NCBI GenBank assembly: GCA_902462475.1
Contig: CABQCB010000013.1
Coordinates: forward strand, 1 to 17,072
From: an uncultured Oscillibacter sp.
GTDB taxonomy: Bacteria; Bacillota_A; Clostridia; Oscillospirales; Oscillospiraceae
DNA length: 17,072 nucleotides
Reading direction: 5' to 3'
Shown here in pieces: positions 1-5,769 of this stretch (within the stretch, counting starts at the first letter, position 1; each line of letters starts with the position of its first letter). The notes beneath the pieces were generated by a model that saw only the letters and a list, made by a program, of their open reading frames with translations, searched no databases and was not told the DNA's origin. Both the position numbers and the translations under genes were made by a program.

Positions 1-189
1 CAGACGCACGGTCACGGCGCAGCCGCACACGCATGTTCCCGGCGAGACGGCGCGGATGCGCCCGTCCATGGCATTGAAGCCCCGCAGGGCATCACTGACC
101 ACACAGGCGCCGTATGTGCGCAGTTGTTCCAGCGTTTCCCGGGGCAGCCGCTCTGGGTCCGCCCCCACAAAATAGTCCTTTCCCGGCAT
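1..189 (-). CDS. RraA-like family protein (N-terminal part; truncated by window edge)
   Basis: Reading leftward from an ATG whose first base is 189, 63 codons stay open to the window edge. An AGGAGG sequence sits 8 bases before the start. The peptide begins MPGKDYFVGADPERLPRETL, followed by VSDAL, then MDGRIRAVSPG and AVTVRL. This order (T/S-DAL, G-x-M-x-x-x-I-R-P/A, pG, aVTv) is the N-terminal signature of the RraA / HMG aldolase / demethylmenaquinone-methyltransferase-like fold. Members are soluble trimers. Some are 4-hydroxy-4-methyl-2-oxoglutarate aldolases or oxaloacetate decarboxylases, and in E. coli RraA binds RNase E. In Bacillota without RNase E a metabolic role is more likely. It is divergent from a LysR gene, which may control it. 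The active-site region lies outside the window, so the substrate cannot be judged. Confidence 0.78.
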   Translation of the reverse strand, partial: MPGKDYFVGADPERLPRETLEQLRTYGACVVSDALRGFNAMDGRIRAVSPGTCVCGCAVTVRL

Positions 190-223
190 GGATCTGGCCT
201 CCTGTTCTCCGCCGCAGCGGTGA

Positions 224-252
224 TTGACTTTACCCTATCACGCTTTTATAAT
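224..252 (+). promoter_or_regulatory. Promoter of the first LysR gene (TTGACT-N17-TATAAT)
   Basis: The -35 element TTGACT is at 224-229 and a perfect TATAAT -10 at 247-252, with a 17-base spacer. The predicted transcript start is near 259, so the upstream ATG at 265 would leave almost no leader. This favours the LysR start at 313. The promoter overlaps the opposing promoter of the RraA-like gene. Confidence 0.75.
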
Positions 253-274
253 TAAGTAAAATATTTGTTTTCAA
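245..274 (-). promoter_or_regulatory. Candidate promoter of the RraA-like gene (TTGAAA-N18-TATAAA, minus strand)
   Basis: On the minus strand TTGAAA (274-269) is followed after 18 bases by TATAAA (250-245). The -10 element lies on top of the LysR promoter's -10, so the two promoters are physically overlapping and probably mutually exclusive. A symmetric LysR-type box lies directly upstream of the -35. Confidence 0.5.
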
Positions 275-280
275 TGGATA

Positions 281-297
281 TATCAATTTTTTTGATA
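281..297. promoter_or_regulatory. LysR-type operator (T-N11-A dyad) between the RraA-like gene and LysR
   Basis: TATCAATTTTTTTGATA is a perfect inverted repeat: arms TATCAA (281-286) and TTGATA (292-297), spacer of five T. It contains the T-N11-A arrangement (T283 to A295) typical of LysR recognition sites. It sits upstream of the minus-strand -35 and just downstream of the predicted LysR transcript start. That position suits activation of the RraA-like gene with autorepression of the regulator. Confidence 0.55.
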
Positions 298-312
298 GAA
301 AGCAGGCGGCCT

Positions 313-1206
313 ATGAAGCTCTCCCAGATGCGTTATTTCTCCGCGGTGTGCCACCTGGGCAGCGTCACCCAGGCGGCGGAGCAGCTGCATATTTCCCAGC
401 CGGCCATTACGGCGGCCATCCAGGCCCTGGAAAAGGAGCTGGGCGTGCTGCTGCTGTGCCGGGGACGGCGGGCGCTGGTGCCCACGCCGGATGGGGAGGC
501 CTTTTGGAAGCAGTGCGACGAGATACTGGCCCGGGTGGATGCCCTGACGGAGAAGTTCCAGGAGCTGGGGCGGCAGCGCAGCACCATTTCCGTGGGCATT
601 CCGCCCATGGTGGGCTTTTTCCTCTTTCCGCAGATCTTCGCCGATTTCACCCGCATGCACCCGGAGATCCATATGAAGCTGACGGAGGCGGGGTCGGAGA
701 CGGCCCGGGAGCTGGTGAAGGACGGCACGCTGGAGCTGGCCATCATTGCCGTGGGGGACACGCCCCCGGCGGCGCTGGACGCCCAGATGCTCCTGCGCAC
801 CCAGATGATGTTTTGCGTGAACCGGGACCATCCCCTGGCCGGGCGGGCGTTCGTGGAGCTGACGGATATCGCCCGGGAGCCGCTGATCCTCTTTACCGGC
901 GGGCACTACCACCAGCACATGCTGCAAAGCCGGTTCCAGGGGCTGGGCATCACGCCCAACGTGCTGTTTTACTCCAATCAGCTGCTGACCATCAAGAGCT
1001 TTCTGCGCAGGAATCTGGCGGCGGCGTTTTTGCTGCCCCAGGTCATCGAGCCTGGAGAGGCCATCGCGGCCATCCCCGTCCGTCCGGCGCTGGGGCTCAA
1101 CATCGCCGTGGTGTGGCGGCGGGACGTGTTCATCACCCGGGAGGCCCGGCAGTTCATTCACTTTATGAAGTCCCGCTTTGAAGAGCGGGAGGAGCTGGCG
1201 CCGTAA
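313..1206 (+). CDS. LysR-family transcriptional regulator
   Basis: A 297-residue LysR-type regulator, of normal family length. Residues 1-60 form the winged helix-turn-helix: MKLSQMRYFSAVCHLGSVTQ, then AAEQLHISQPAITAAIQALE, with the usual linker helix after it. Residues about 90-297 form the periplasmic-binding-like effector domain (begins ISVGIPPMVGFFLFPQI). The start at 313 gives the canonical N-terminus. An in-frame ATG at 265 lies only about 6 bases past the predicted transcript start and is rejected. The ribosome binding site is weak (GGCGG about 4 bases upstream). The gene is divergent from the truncated RraA-like gene, its likely target, and ends in a strong terminator. The effector is unknown. 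Confidence 0.9.
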   Translation: MKLSQMRYFSAVCHLGSVTQAAEQLHISQPAITAAIQALEKELGVLLLCRGRRALVPTPDGEAFWKQCDEILARVDALTEKFQELGRQRSTISVGIPPMVGFFLFPQIFADFTRMHPEIHMKLTEAGSETARELVKDGTLELAIIAVGDTPPAALDAQMLLRTQMMFCVNRDHPLAGRAFVELTDIAREPLILFTGGHYHQHMLQSRFQGLGITPNVLFYSNQLLTIKSFLRRNLAAAFLLPQVIEPGEAIAAIPVRPALGLNIAVVWRRDVFITREARQFIHFMKSRFEEREELAP

Positions 1207-1216
1207 AGGCACAGCA

Positions 1217-1258
1217 AAGCCGGCAGGCCGCGTATGCGGCCTGCCGGCTTGTTTTTTG
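1217..1258 (+). terminator. Rho-independent terminator of the first LysR gene
   Basis: A perfect 15-bp stem (1217-1231 with 1236-1250) has a GTAT tetraloop and is followed by GTTTTTTG. It starts 10 bases after the LysR stop. The DUF624 gene ends on the opposite strand at 1275, so the hairpin lies between convergent genes. It lacks a good T-tract in the minus direction. Confidence 0.92.
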
Positions 1259-1274
1259 CGCTGGATGAAGCCCG

Positions 1275-1889
1275 TCACATAAGTCCTGTCACGCGCCCGG
1301 TCAGGCGCACCCACAGCCGTCCGGTGAGGGCGGGCCAGAGGAAGGTGAAGATGGGGCTGAGGGCCAAAAACCACACGGGAGACCACACCAGCACCGCCAG
1401 GGGCACCAGGGCCGCTGTCAGAACGGCCAGGGAGCGGGGCAGACAGCCGATGCCCAAAATGAGGGCGGTCTTCCAAAGGGAGAGGAACGGGCGGAGCGGG
1501 TCCTGCCGGATCAGCGGCGGCACGAACACCGCCGCCAGTGCCAGACAGGCAAGGCAGAACAGCGCGCCCGCCCAGAAGAGCACCCGCACCTGGCCCGGCA
1601 GGGAGCCCACCGCCTGGAGATACAGGTAGAAAAAGTAGCCGGCGGCCGCCAGGACCAGTGAGCACAGGCACGACAGGCGGAAGCAGCGCCGGAAATCACG
1701 GAAGAACCGTTTCAGGGAGGGGGGCTCCCCGCCGCCGGGGCCCATGGCTCCGTAGAGGCCGCAGGCGGCGGCCCCCGCCGTAAACACCGGCACGGCGCAC
1801 AGCAGCGTGAAAAAGCTCACCACGAACCAATCCATGAGAGCGGACAGGGCGCGCATCAACGGGGAATCCAGATCGAAAAAGCGGGACAT
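1275..1889 (-). CDS. YesL / DUF624 family integral membrane protein
   Basis: A 204-residue hydrophobic protein starting MSRFFDLDSPLMRALSALMD. The DSPLMR-x-x-S opening followed by a long membrane segment (about residues 18-45, WFVVSFFTLLCAVPVFTAGA) is characteristic of DUF624/YesL proteins of Bacillota. About four or five membrane segments are visible: roughly 18-45, 73-92, 103-125, 140-170 and 172-190. AAAGGAG lies 6 bases before the ATG. YesL-type proteins have no settled biochemical function but are regularly encoded beside carbohydrate ABC transporters and their regulators. Here the gene is divergent from such an operon, which supports co-regulation. No soluble domain or catalytic motif is visible. 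Confidence 0.88.
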   Translation of the reverse strand: MSRFFDLDSPLMRALSALMDWFVVSFFTLLCAVPVFTAGAAACGLYGAMGPGGGEPPSLKRFFRDFRRCFRLSCLCSLVLAAAGYFFYLYLQAVGSLPGQVRVLFWAGALFCLACLALAAVFVPPLIRQDPLRPFLSLWKTALILGIGCLPRSLAVLTAALVPLAVLVWSPVWFLALSPIFTFLWPALTGRLWVRLTGRVTGLM

Positions 1890-2023
1890 GAACGGCTCCT
1901 TTCTTGCCGGACGTGGGCGGTTGGGGCGGGTCCTCCGCCTGCGGGAGGGCGCCGAGAAAACGTTTCAGACGGTGCCGGCGGAGGAGCTGCTGCATCCCCC
2001 CTGTGGCCCCGAAGGATACAGAC

Positions 2024-2052
2024 AGTATTGCAGAAGAGAAAATAAATGTCAA
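2024..2052 (-). promoter_or_regulatory. Promoter of the DUF624 gene (TTGACA-N17-AATACT, minus strand)
   Basis: On the minus strand a perfect TTGACA (2052-2047) is followed after 17 bases by AATACT (2029-2024), a 4/6 match to the -10 consensus. The predicted transcript would begin near 2017, giving a leader of about 128 bases before the DUF624 start. The leader crosses the operator-like half-site at 1958-1969. Confidence 0.6.
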
Positions 2053-2084
2053 TACAGATAAAAAACGGGAGGTTTTTGTCTGTA
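2053..2084. repeat. Imperfect inverted repeat upstream of the DUF624 promoter
   Basis: The outer arms TACAGA (2053-2058) and TCTGTA (2079-2084) are perfect. The inner arms AAAAAAC (2060-2066) and GTTTTT (2072-2077) pair with one bulge, leaving a GGGAG loop. It abuts the minus-strand -35 hexamer. It may be a regulator site; no protein can be assigned. Confidence 0.4.
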
Positions 2085-2105
2085 TATCTAAGTAAAAGTG
2101 CACAT

Positions 2106-2143
2106 ATGTAATTTGCGCAAGCAAAAGCGGACGTAAATTACAT
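2106..2143. repeat. Wide inverted repeat ATGTAATTT ... AAATTACAT
   Basis: Perfect 9-base arms at 2106-2114 and 2135-2143 are separated by 20 bases. The arm centres are 29 bases apart, close to three helical turns. It lies about 95 bases upstream of the operon -35. A bound dimer or pair of dimers is plausible, but nothing identifies the protein. Confidence 0.4.
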
Positions 2144-2179
2144 TTTTACGCAAAATGGCGGTTCACAGAAATAAACGCG

Positions 2180-2198
2180 AAATGTTTCAGAAACGTTT
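2180..2198. promoter_or_regulatory. Upstream operator candidate of the sugar operon
   Basis: AAATGTTTCAGAAACGTTT is a 19-base palindrome around a central A with one mismatched pair. Its core GTTTC-N-GAAAC is identical to that of the palindrome at 2325-2341. The two are centred 144 bases apart and straddle the promoter at 2237-2265, an arrangement that fits repression by DNA looping. Confidence 0.6.
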
Positions 2199-2236
2199 TG
2201 AGCGGGCCACAAAAAAATTCTGGCAAAAACGATATC

Positions 2237-2265
2237 TTGACAGTGACTTTTTCCCTGCTTATAAT
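2237..2265 (+). promoter_or_regulatory. Main promoter of the sugar operon (TTGACA-N17-TATAAT, perfect consensus)
   Basis: TTGACA at 2237-2242 and TATAAT at 2260-2265 with a 17-base spacer match the housekeeping consensus at every position. The predicted transcript start is near 2272, leaving a leader of about 85 bases that contains the downstream operator. A promoter this strong needs a repressor, which fits the LacI gene as first cistron. Confidence 0.88.
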
Positions 2266-2312
2266 TTGGAAAAACAAGAAAAAACAGCGTTTTTACCAAG
2301 AATTTGGAAAAA
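2263..2312. repeat. Direct repeat AATTTGGAAAAA (two copies)
   Basis: The 12-mer AATTTGGAAAAA occurs at 2263-2274 and again at 2301-2312, 38 bases apart. The first copy overlaps the -10 element and the predicted transcript start; the second lies in the leader. It could be a protein site or a chance AT-rich repeat. Confidence 0.4.
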
Positions 2313-2324
2313 TAAATGACCTAT

Positions 2325-2341
2325 TTTGTTTCTGAAACAAA
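2325..2341. promoter_or_regulatory. Downstream operator of the sugar operon (17-bp perfect palindrome)
   Basis: TTTGTTTCTGAAACAAA is a perfect palindrome about a central T, in the leader 16 bases before the LacI start codon. It shares the GTTTC-N-GAAAC core with the upstream site. It lacks the central CG step of textbook LacI-family operators. Confidence 0.68.
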
Positions 2342-2356
2342 TTGAGGTGGTGCCCC

Positions 2357-3358
2357 ATGAAGATCACAGTCCGCAAGATCGCGGCCATGGCCGGCGTCTC
2401 GCCGGCGTCCGTGTCCCGGTATATGAACAGTCCCGACTCGGTCAGTGCCCAGATCGCCGGACGGATCGAGAGCACGCTGCTGGCCCTGGACCGCCAGCCG
2501 GCGGCCCGCCGGCCCAAAAAGAAGATCATTTTGATTTTGCTCACGCACCTGCGCTTTGATTTTTATAGCCGCACCCTGGCGGAACTGCTGGAGCGCGAGG
2601 AGGACGGGGAATACGCGTTCATGCTGGTGCGCTACAACCCCCGCACACCGGAGACCGTGCGCACCTTCGTCAGCCGCATGCATCCGGCGGGCGTGGTCTA
2701 CTTTGAAGAGGAGATCGACAGCGATATCCTCCGCTATCTGCAAGGCTGCGGACTGCGCACCGTCATGTGCGGCGGCGTGGCATTGGACCATCAGTCCGAC
2801 CGGATCCACGTCAACGATATTGCCGCCGCCTACGAGGGGACCCGCTACCTTCTGGAGCTGGGCCACCGGGAGATCTTGTTTTTGTCCGACGACGAAAAGA
2901 AGATCGGCGCCGGCTTCCAGCGCATCACCGGCAGCCGCAAGGCCATGGAGGAGCAGGGACTGAGTCTGCCGGAGGAGCTGGTCATCCGGGGCGGTGTCAC
3001 CTACGAGGCCGGGTACGCGGCCATGGAGGTGGCACTGGCGGAGGGAAAGCGCTTTACGGCGGTGTTCGCCTTCAGCGACGAGCTGGCGGTGGGCGCCATG
3101 GCCGCGCTGTACGACGCGGGGCTGCGGGTGCCGGAGGACGTGTCCGTCCTGGGCTACGACGACCTGACCATCGCCACCCGGGTGCGCCCGGCTCTGACCA
3201 CCGTCCACCAGCCCATCGAGGCCTTTGTGGAAAAGACGCTGGAGCTCATCGCCCAGCCGCCCCAGACCCTCCACACGGAGATCCTGCTGCCCCACTCCAT
3301 TGTGCAGCGGCAAAGCTGCCGCCGGCTGGAAAGCCCGGCAGACAAGCAACGAGCCTGA
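2357..3358 (+). CDS. LacI/GalR-family transcriptional regulator, likely autorepressor of the sugar operon
   Basis: A 333-residue regulator. Residues 1-25 (MKITVRKIAAMAGVSPASVS) form a LacI helix-turn-helix. From about residue 57 the periplasmic-binding-like sensor domain follows, with family landmarks LELGHREILFL, FAFSDELAVGAM and LGYDDLTIATRVRPALTTV. The start at 2357 gives the canonical LacI N-terminus and has GAGGTGG 5-6 bases upstream; an in-frame TTG at 2342 is unlikely. The hinge is odd: instead of Y-x-P-N-x-x-A-R-x-L the stretch at 45-56 reads DRQPAARRPKKK, with no leucine to intercalate into DNA. It is the first gene of the operon, 49 bases before the binding-protein gene, so it presumably represses itself and the transport and catabolic genes. 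The inducer is unknown. Confidence 0.92.
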   Translation: MKITVRKIAAMAGVSPASVSRYMNSPDSVSAQIAGRIESTLLALDRQPAARRPKKKIILILLTHLRFDFYSRTLAELLEREEDGEYAFMLVRYNPRTPETVRTFVSRMHPAGVVYFEEEIDSDILRYLQGCGLRTVMCGGVALDHQSDRIHVNDIAAAYEGTRYLLELGHREILFLSDDEKKIGAGFQRITGSRKAMEEQGLSLPEELVIRGGVTYEAGYAAMEVALAEGKRFTAVFAFSDELAVGAMAALYDAGLRVPEDVSVLGYDDLTIATRVRPALTTVHQPIEAFVEKTLELIAQPPQTLHTEILLPHSIVQRQSCRRLESPADKQRA

Positions 3359-3407
3359 TACCCCGCAACGGGGAAAGAGAATACCAACAAACAAAAGGAG
3401 AATGGTT

Positions 3408-4697
3408 ATGAAAAAGAAGATCACAGCAATGCTCCTGGCCGCCGTTATGGCGCTTTCCGCGGCGGCCCTGACCGCCTGCGGCCAAAGCGGCGGCGGCAGC
3501 TCCGACGGTCCCGTCAGTCTGACGCTGTCTTTGTGGGACGAGGCCCAGCTGCCGGTGATCCAGGAGAACGTGGACAGCTTCAACGCCGCCCACGAAGGAG
3601 AGATCGAAGTCACCATCGAGCAGATCCCCTGGGACACCTACTGGACCAAGCTGGACGCCTCCCTGGAGACCAATGAGGCCCCCGACGTGTTCTGGATGAA
3701 CACCTACGCGGGCAAGTATGTGGACGCGGGCGTGCTGGAGCCTCTGGACAGCTACATTGAGGCCGACGGCATCGACATGAGCGCCTATGCCCAGGGCCGC
3801 GTGGACGCCTTCAACCTGGACGGCAGCCAGTACGCCATGCCCAAGGGCCTGGATACCGTTGCGGTGGCGCTGAACACGGAGCTGTTCAGCCGCTACGGCG
3901 TGGAGCTGCCCCAGGAAGGCTGGACCTGGGATGACATGCGCGCCATCGCCACCGAGCTCAAGGACGCCATCGCCGCTGCCGGCGGAAGCGAGTATCCCAT
4001 CGTCATGGAGCTGGATGCCCAGCCCTCCTGGATGAACTTCCTGTATCAGAACGGCGGCAACTACATCAGCGAGGACGGCCTGACCTGCGGCATCGCCCTG
4101 CCGGAGTCCAAGGACGCCGTGCAGCAGGTGGTGGACCTGATGGATAACGGCCAGATGGCGCCCTACTCCGTGCTGACCGAGACCAAGGGCACCGACCTGT
4201 TCATCTCCGGCCAGGCGGCCATGGTGTTCATCGGCTCCTGGAAGTCCAGCGTGCTGGAGGAGAGCTCCCTGGCCCAGGCGGGCAATGTGCAGCTGATCCA
4301 GATGCCCGCCATGGCGGAGAACAACTACACCTGCATGGGCGGTCTGGGCTACTCCATGTCCGCCAGCTGCCCCAACAAGGACGCGGCGTGGGAGTTCATC
4401 AAGTACATCACCGGTGAAGAGGCTCTGGCCCACGAGGCCGAGTCCGGCATCGATATCCCCGCCTATCTGGACGCCCAGGAGGGCTATGTGGCCAACTTCA
4501 AGAACATCAACGCCCAGGTGTTCATGGATGCCTCCAAGACCGGCTTTGCCTATCCCTCCAACGGCAACATGGACTGGGTCGCCACGGTGAATGACGCCAT
4601 GCAGGCGGCGTTCGGCGGCGTGAAGTCCGTGGACGAGGCCATGGACGAGGGCGCTGCCGCTGCCCAGGCCATTTTGGACGACGTGTTCGGTCAATGA
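3408..4697 (+). CDS. ABC transporter sugar-binding lipoprotein
   Basis: A 429-residue extracellular solute-binding protein of the family 1 / MalE-UgpB type. The N-terminus MKKKITAMLLAAVMALSAAA is a lipoprotein signal peptide ending in the lipobox LTAC, so Cys24 should be lipidated and anchor the protein outside the membrane. A Gly/Ser-rich linker (about 25-33) follows. The body shows family motifs such as LTLSLWDEAQ, IPWDTYWTKLD, APDVFWMN, DTVAVALNTELFSRYGVELP, GWTWDDM, GQAAMVFIGSW, MGGLGYSMSA and AAWEFIKYITGE. The start at 3408 is 7 bases after AAAGGAG; an ATG at 3402 is too close. A small CCCCG-CAA-CGGGG hairpin (3361-3373) lies in the gap after LacI. It should deliver an oligosaccharide or glycoside to the two permeases encoded next. 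The aromatic-rich sequence fits sugar binding, but the ligand is not predictable. Confidence 0.93.
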   Translation: MKKKITAMLLAAVMALSAAALTACGQSGGGSSDGPVSLTLSLWDEAQLPVIQENVDSFNAAHEGEIEVTIEQIPWDTYWTKLDASLETNEAPDVFWMNTYAGKYVDAGVLEPLDSYIEADGIDMSAYAQGRVDAFNLDGSQYAMPKGLDTVAVALNTELFSRYGVELPQEGWTWDDMRAIATELKDAIAAAGGSEYPIVMELDAQPSWMNFLYQNGGNYISEDGLTCGIALPESKDAVQQVVDLMDNGQMAPYSVLTETKGTDLFISGQAAMVFIGSWKSSVLEESSLAQAGNVQLIQMPAMAENNYTCMGGLGYSMSASCPNKDAAWEFIKYITGEEALAHEAESGIDIPAYLDAQEGYVANFKNINAQVFMDASKTGFAYPSNGNMDWVATVNDAMQAAFGGVKSVDEAMDEGAAAAQAILDDVFGQ

Positions 4698-4706
4698 GAT
4701 TGCCGT

Positions 4707-4734
4707 GCGGCGGCCCCGCTTCCGGGGCCGCCGC
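4707..4734 (+). other. Intercistronic mRNA hairpin between binding-protein and permease genes
   Basis: A perfect 12-bp GC stem (4707-4718 with 4723-4734) has a CTTC tetraloop and no T-tract, starting 9 bases after the binding-protein stop. Such hairpins typically protect the upstream mRNA from 3' exonucleases, giving more binding protein than permease. A second, imperfect hairpin (about 4791-4816) occupies the rest of the gap before the permease ribosome binding site. Confidence 0.72.
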
Positions 4735-4839
4735 AGACGGATTTGCCGGGCTGAAAACCGCGCCCCGGTCCCAGTGTCCGAGGGTGGTTTTGAGCCCGGG
4801 GATTCAGCTCCCGGCTATGAGGGAAATAGGAGGAAGGCA

Positions 4840-5751
4840 ATGAAAAAACGAGAGAGCCGGCTGGACAGGCGCCGGCGCAATGAGATGTGCACCGCCTACT
4901 TGTTCATCCTGCCCATGTTTTTGGGCCTGGTGGTGTTCAGTGTGGTCCCGTTCATCCAGAACATCCTGTACAGCTTCCGCAAGATGGGCACCTTCGGCGA
5001 CGGCACGTTCATCGGTTTGAAGAACTACCGGGACCTGCTCTCGGACGAGACGTTCTGGCTGGCACTGAAAAACACGGCCTTCTACGCGGTGGTGGGCGTG
5101 CCGCTGGTCATCATCTTCTCCGTGTTTCTGGCGAACCTTCTCAACAAGAAGATGCGGGGCCGGACCGTATACCGCACGCTTTTGTTCATCCCCGCGGTGA
5201 CCATCCCCGCAGCCATCGGCATTTTGTGGCGCTGGATCCTCAACTACCAGTACGGCATCTTCAACTGGTTTTTGGAGAAGCTGGGTCTGCCCCGGATCTC
5301 CTGGCTGGGCGATGTGGAGTATGTGCGCTGGTCCATCATACTGGTAGTGGTGTGGTCCATGGTCAGCTACTATGTCATCATCATGCTGGCGGCCATGCAG
5401 GGCATCGACAGCTCCTATTATGAGGCCGCCCGGCTGGACGGAGCCAGCAATCGCCAGATGTTCTTCAAGATCACGCTGCCTATGCTCACGCCCATGATCT
5501 TCTTCTCCGTCATCATGGTCACCATCGGCATTTTGCAGATCTTCGACTTCATCTACCTGATGGTGGACCGGGACACCCTGTCCTATACGTACAGCATGAG
5601 CCTGGTGACGTACTTCTATGAGTGCGCCTTCAACAAGAGCAGCATGCGCGGCTACGGCGCGGCCATCTCCGTGGTGCTGGCGGCCATCATCATGGTCATC
5701 ACCATCATCCAGATGATCGGCAAAAAATACTGGGTCCGCTCTGACCTGTAA
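4840..5751 (+). CDS. ABC transporter permease, MalF/UgpA type
   Basis: A 303-residue inner-membrane permease with about six transmembrane segments. The first is near residues 18-42 (TAYLFILPMFLGLVVFSVVP). The cytoplasmic EAA loop is at about 194-215 (YYEAARLDGASNRQMFFKIT, then LPML), which docks the ATPase. The basic N-terminus MKKRESRLDRRRRNE and the FRKMGTFGDGTFIGLKNYRD segment are typical of sugar permeases of the MalF side. The ATG at 4840 has AGGAGG 6 bases upstream; extending the frame further left would run into the intercistronic hairpin. It should pair with the next gene product to form the channel. No ATP-binding subunit is encoded nearby. Confidence 0.93.
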   Translation: MKKRESRLDRRRRNEMCTAYLFILPMFLGLVVFSVVPFIQNILYSFRKMGTFGDGTFIGLKNYRDLLSDETFWLALKNTAFYAVVGVPLVIIFSVFLANLLNKKMRGRTVYRTLLFIPAVTIPAAIGILWRWILNYQYGIFNWFLEKLGLPRISWLGDVEYVRWSIILVVVWSMVSYYVIIMLAAMQGIDSSYYEAARLDGASNRQMFFKITLPMLTPMIFFSVIMVTIGILQIFDFIYLMVDRDTLSYTYSMSLVTYFYECAFNKSSMRGYGAAISVVLAAIIMVITIIQMIGKKYWVRSDL

Positions 5752-5769
5752 GGCCCGGGAGGTGCGAGC

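Larger units (their letters stand above)
1890..2356. other. Divergent regulatory region between DUF624 and the main sugar operon
   Basis: These 467 bases hold no convincing gene. The left part (1890-2015) is GC-rich and would be the DUF624 mRNA leader. The right part (about 2030-2350) is AT-rich. It carries one promoter on each strand, two matching odd-length palindromes flanking the plus promoter, a possible half-site at 1958-1969, a wide inverted repeat (2106-2143), an imperfect hairpin (2053-2084) and a 12-base direct repeat. Individual elements are listed separately. Confidence 0.8.

Noticed and set aside
265..312. Upstream in-frame ATG at 265 as the LysR start
   Set aside because: It lies about 6 bases after the predicted transcript start and adds 16 residues before a canonical LysR N-terminus.
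283..1671. Long minus-strand open frame across the LysR gene
   Set aside because: It is a Gly/Arg/Pro/His-rich shadow of the GC-rich LysR and DUF624 genes, without a family motif.
3246..4694. Minus-strand 482-codon open frame opposite the binding-protein gene
   Set aside because: The product is His/Gly/Val/Leu low-complexity typical of antisense GC-rich codons, and the plus strand has an unmistakable lipoprotein.
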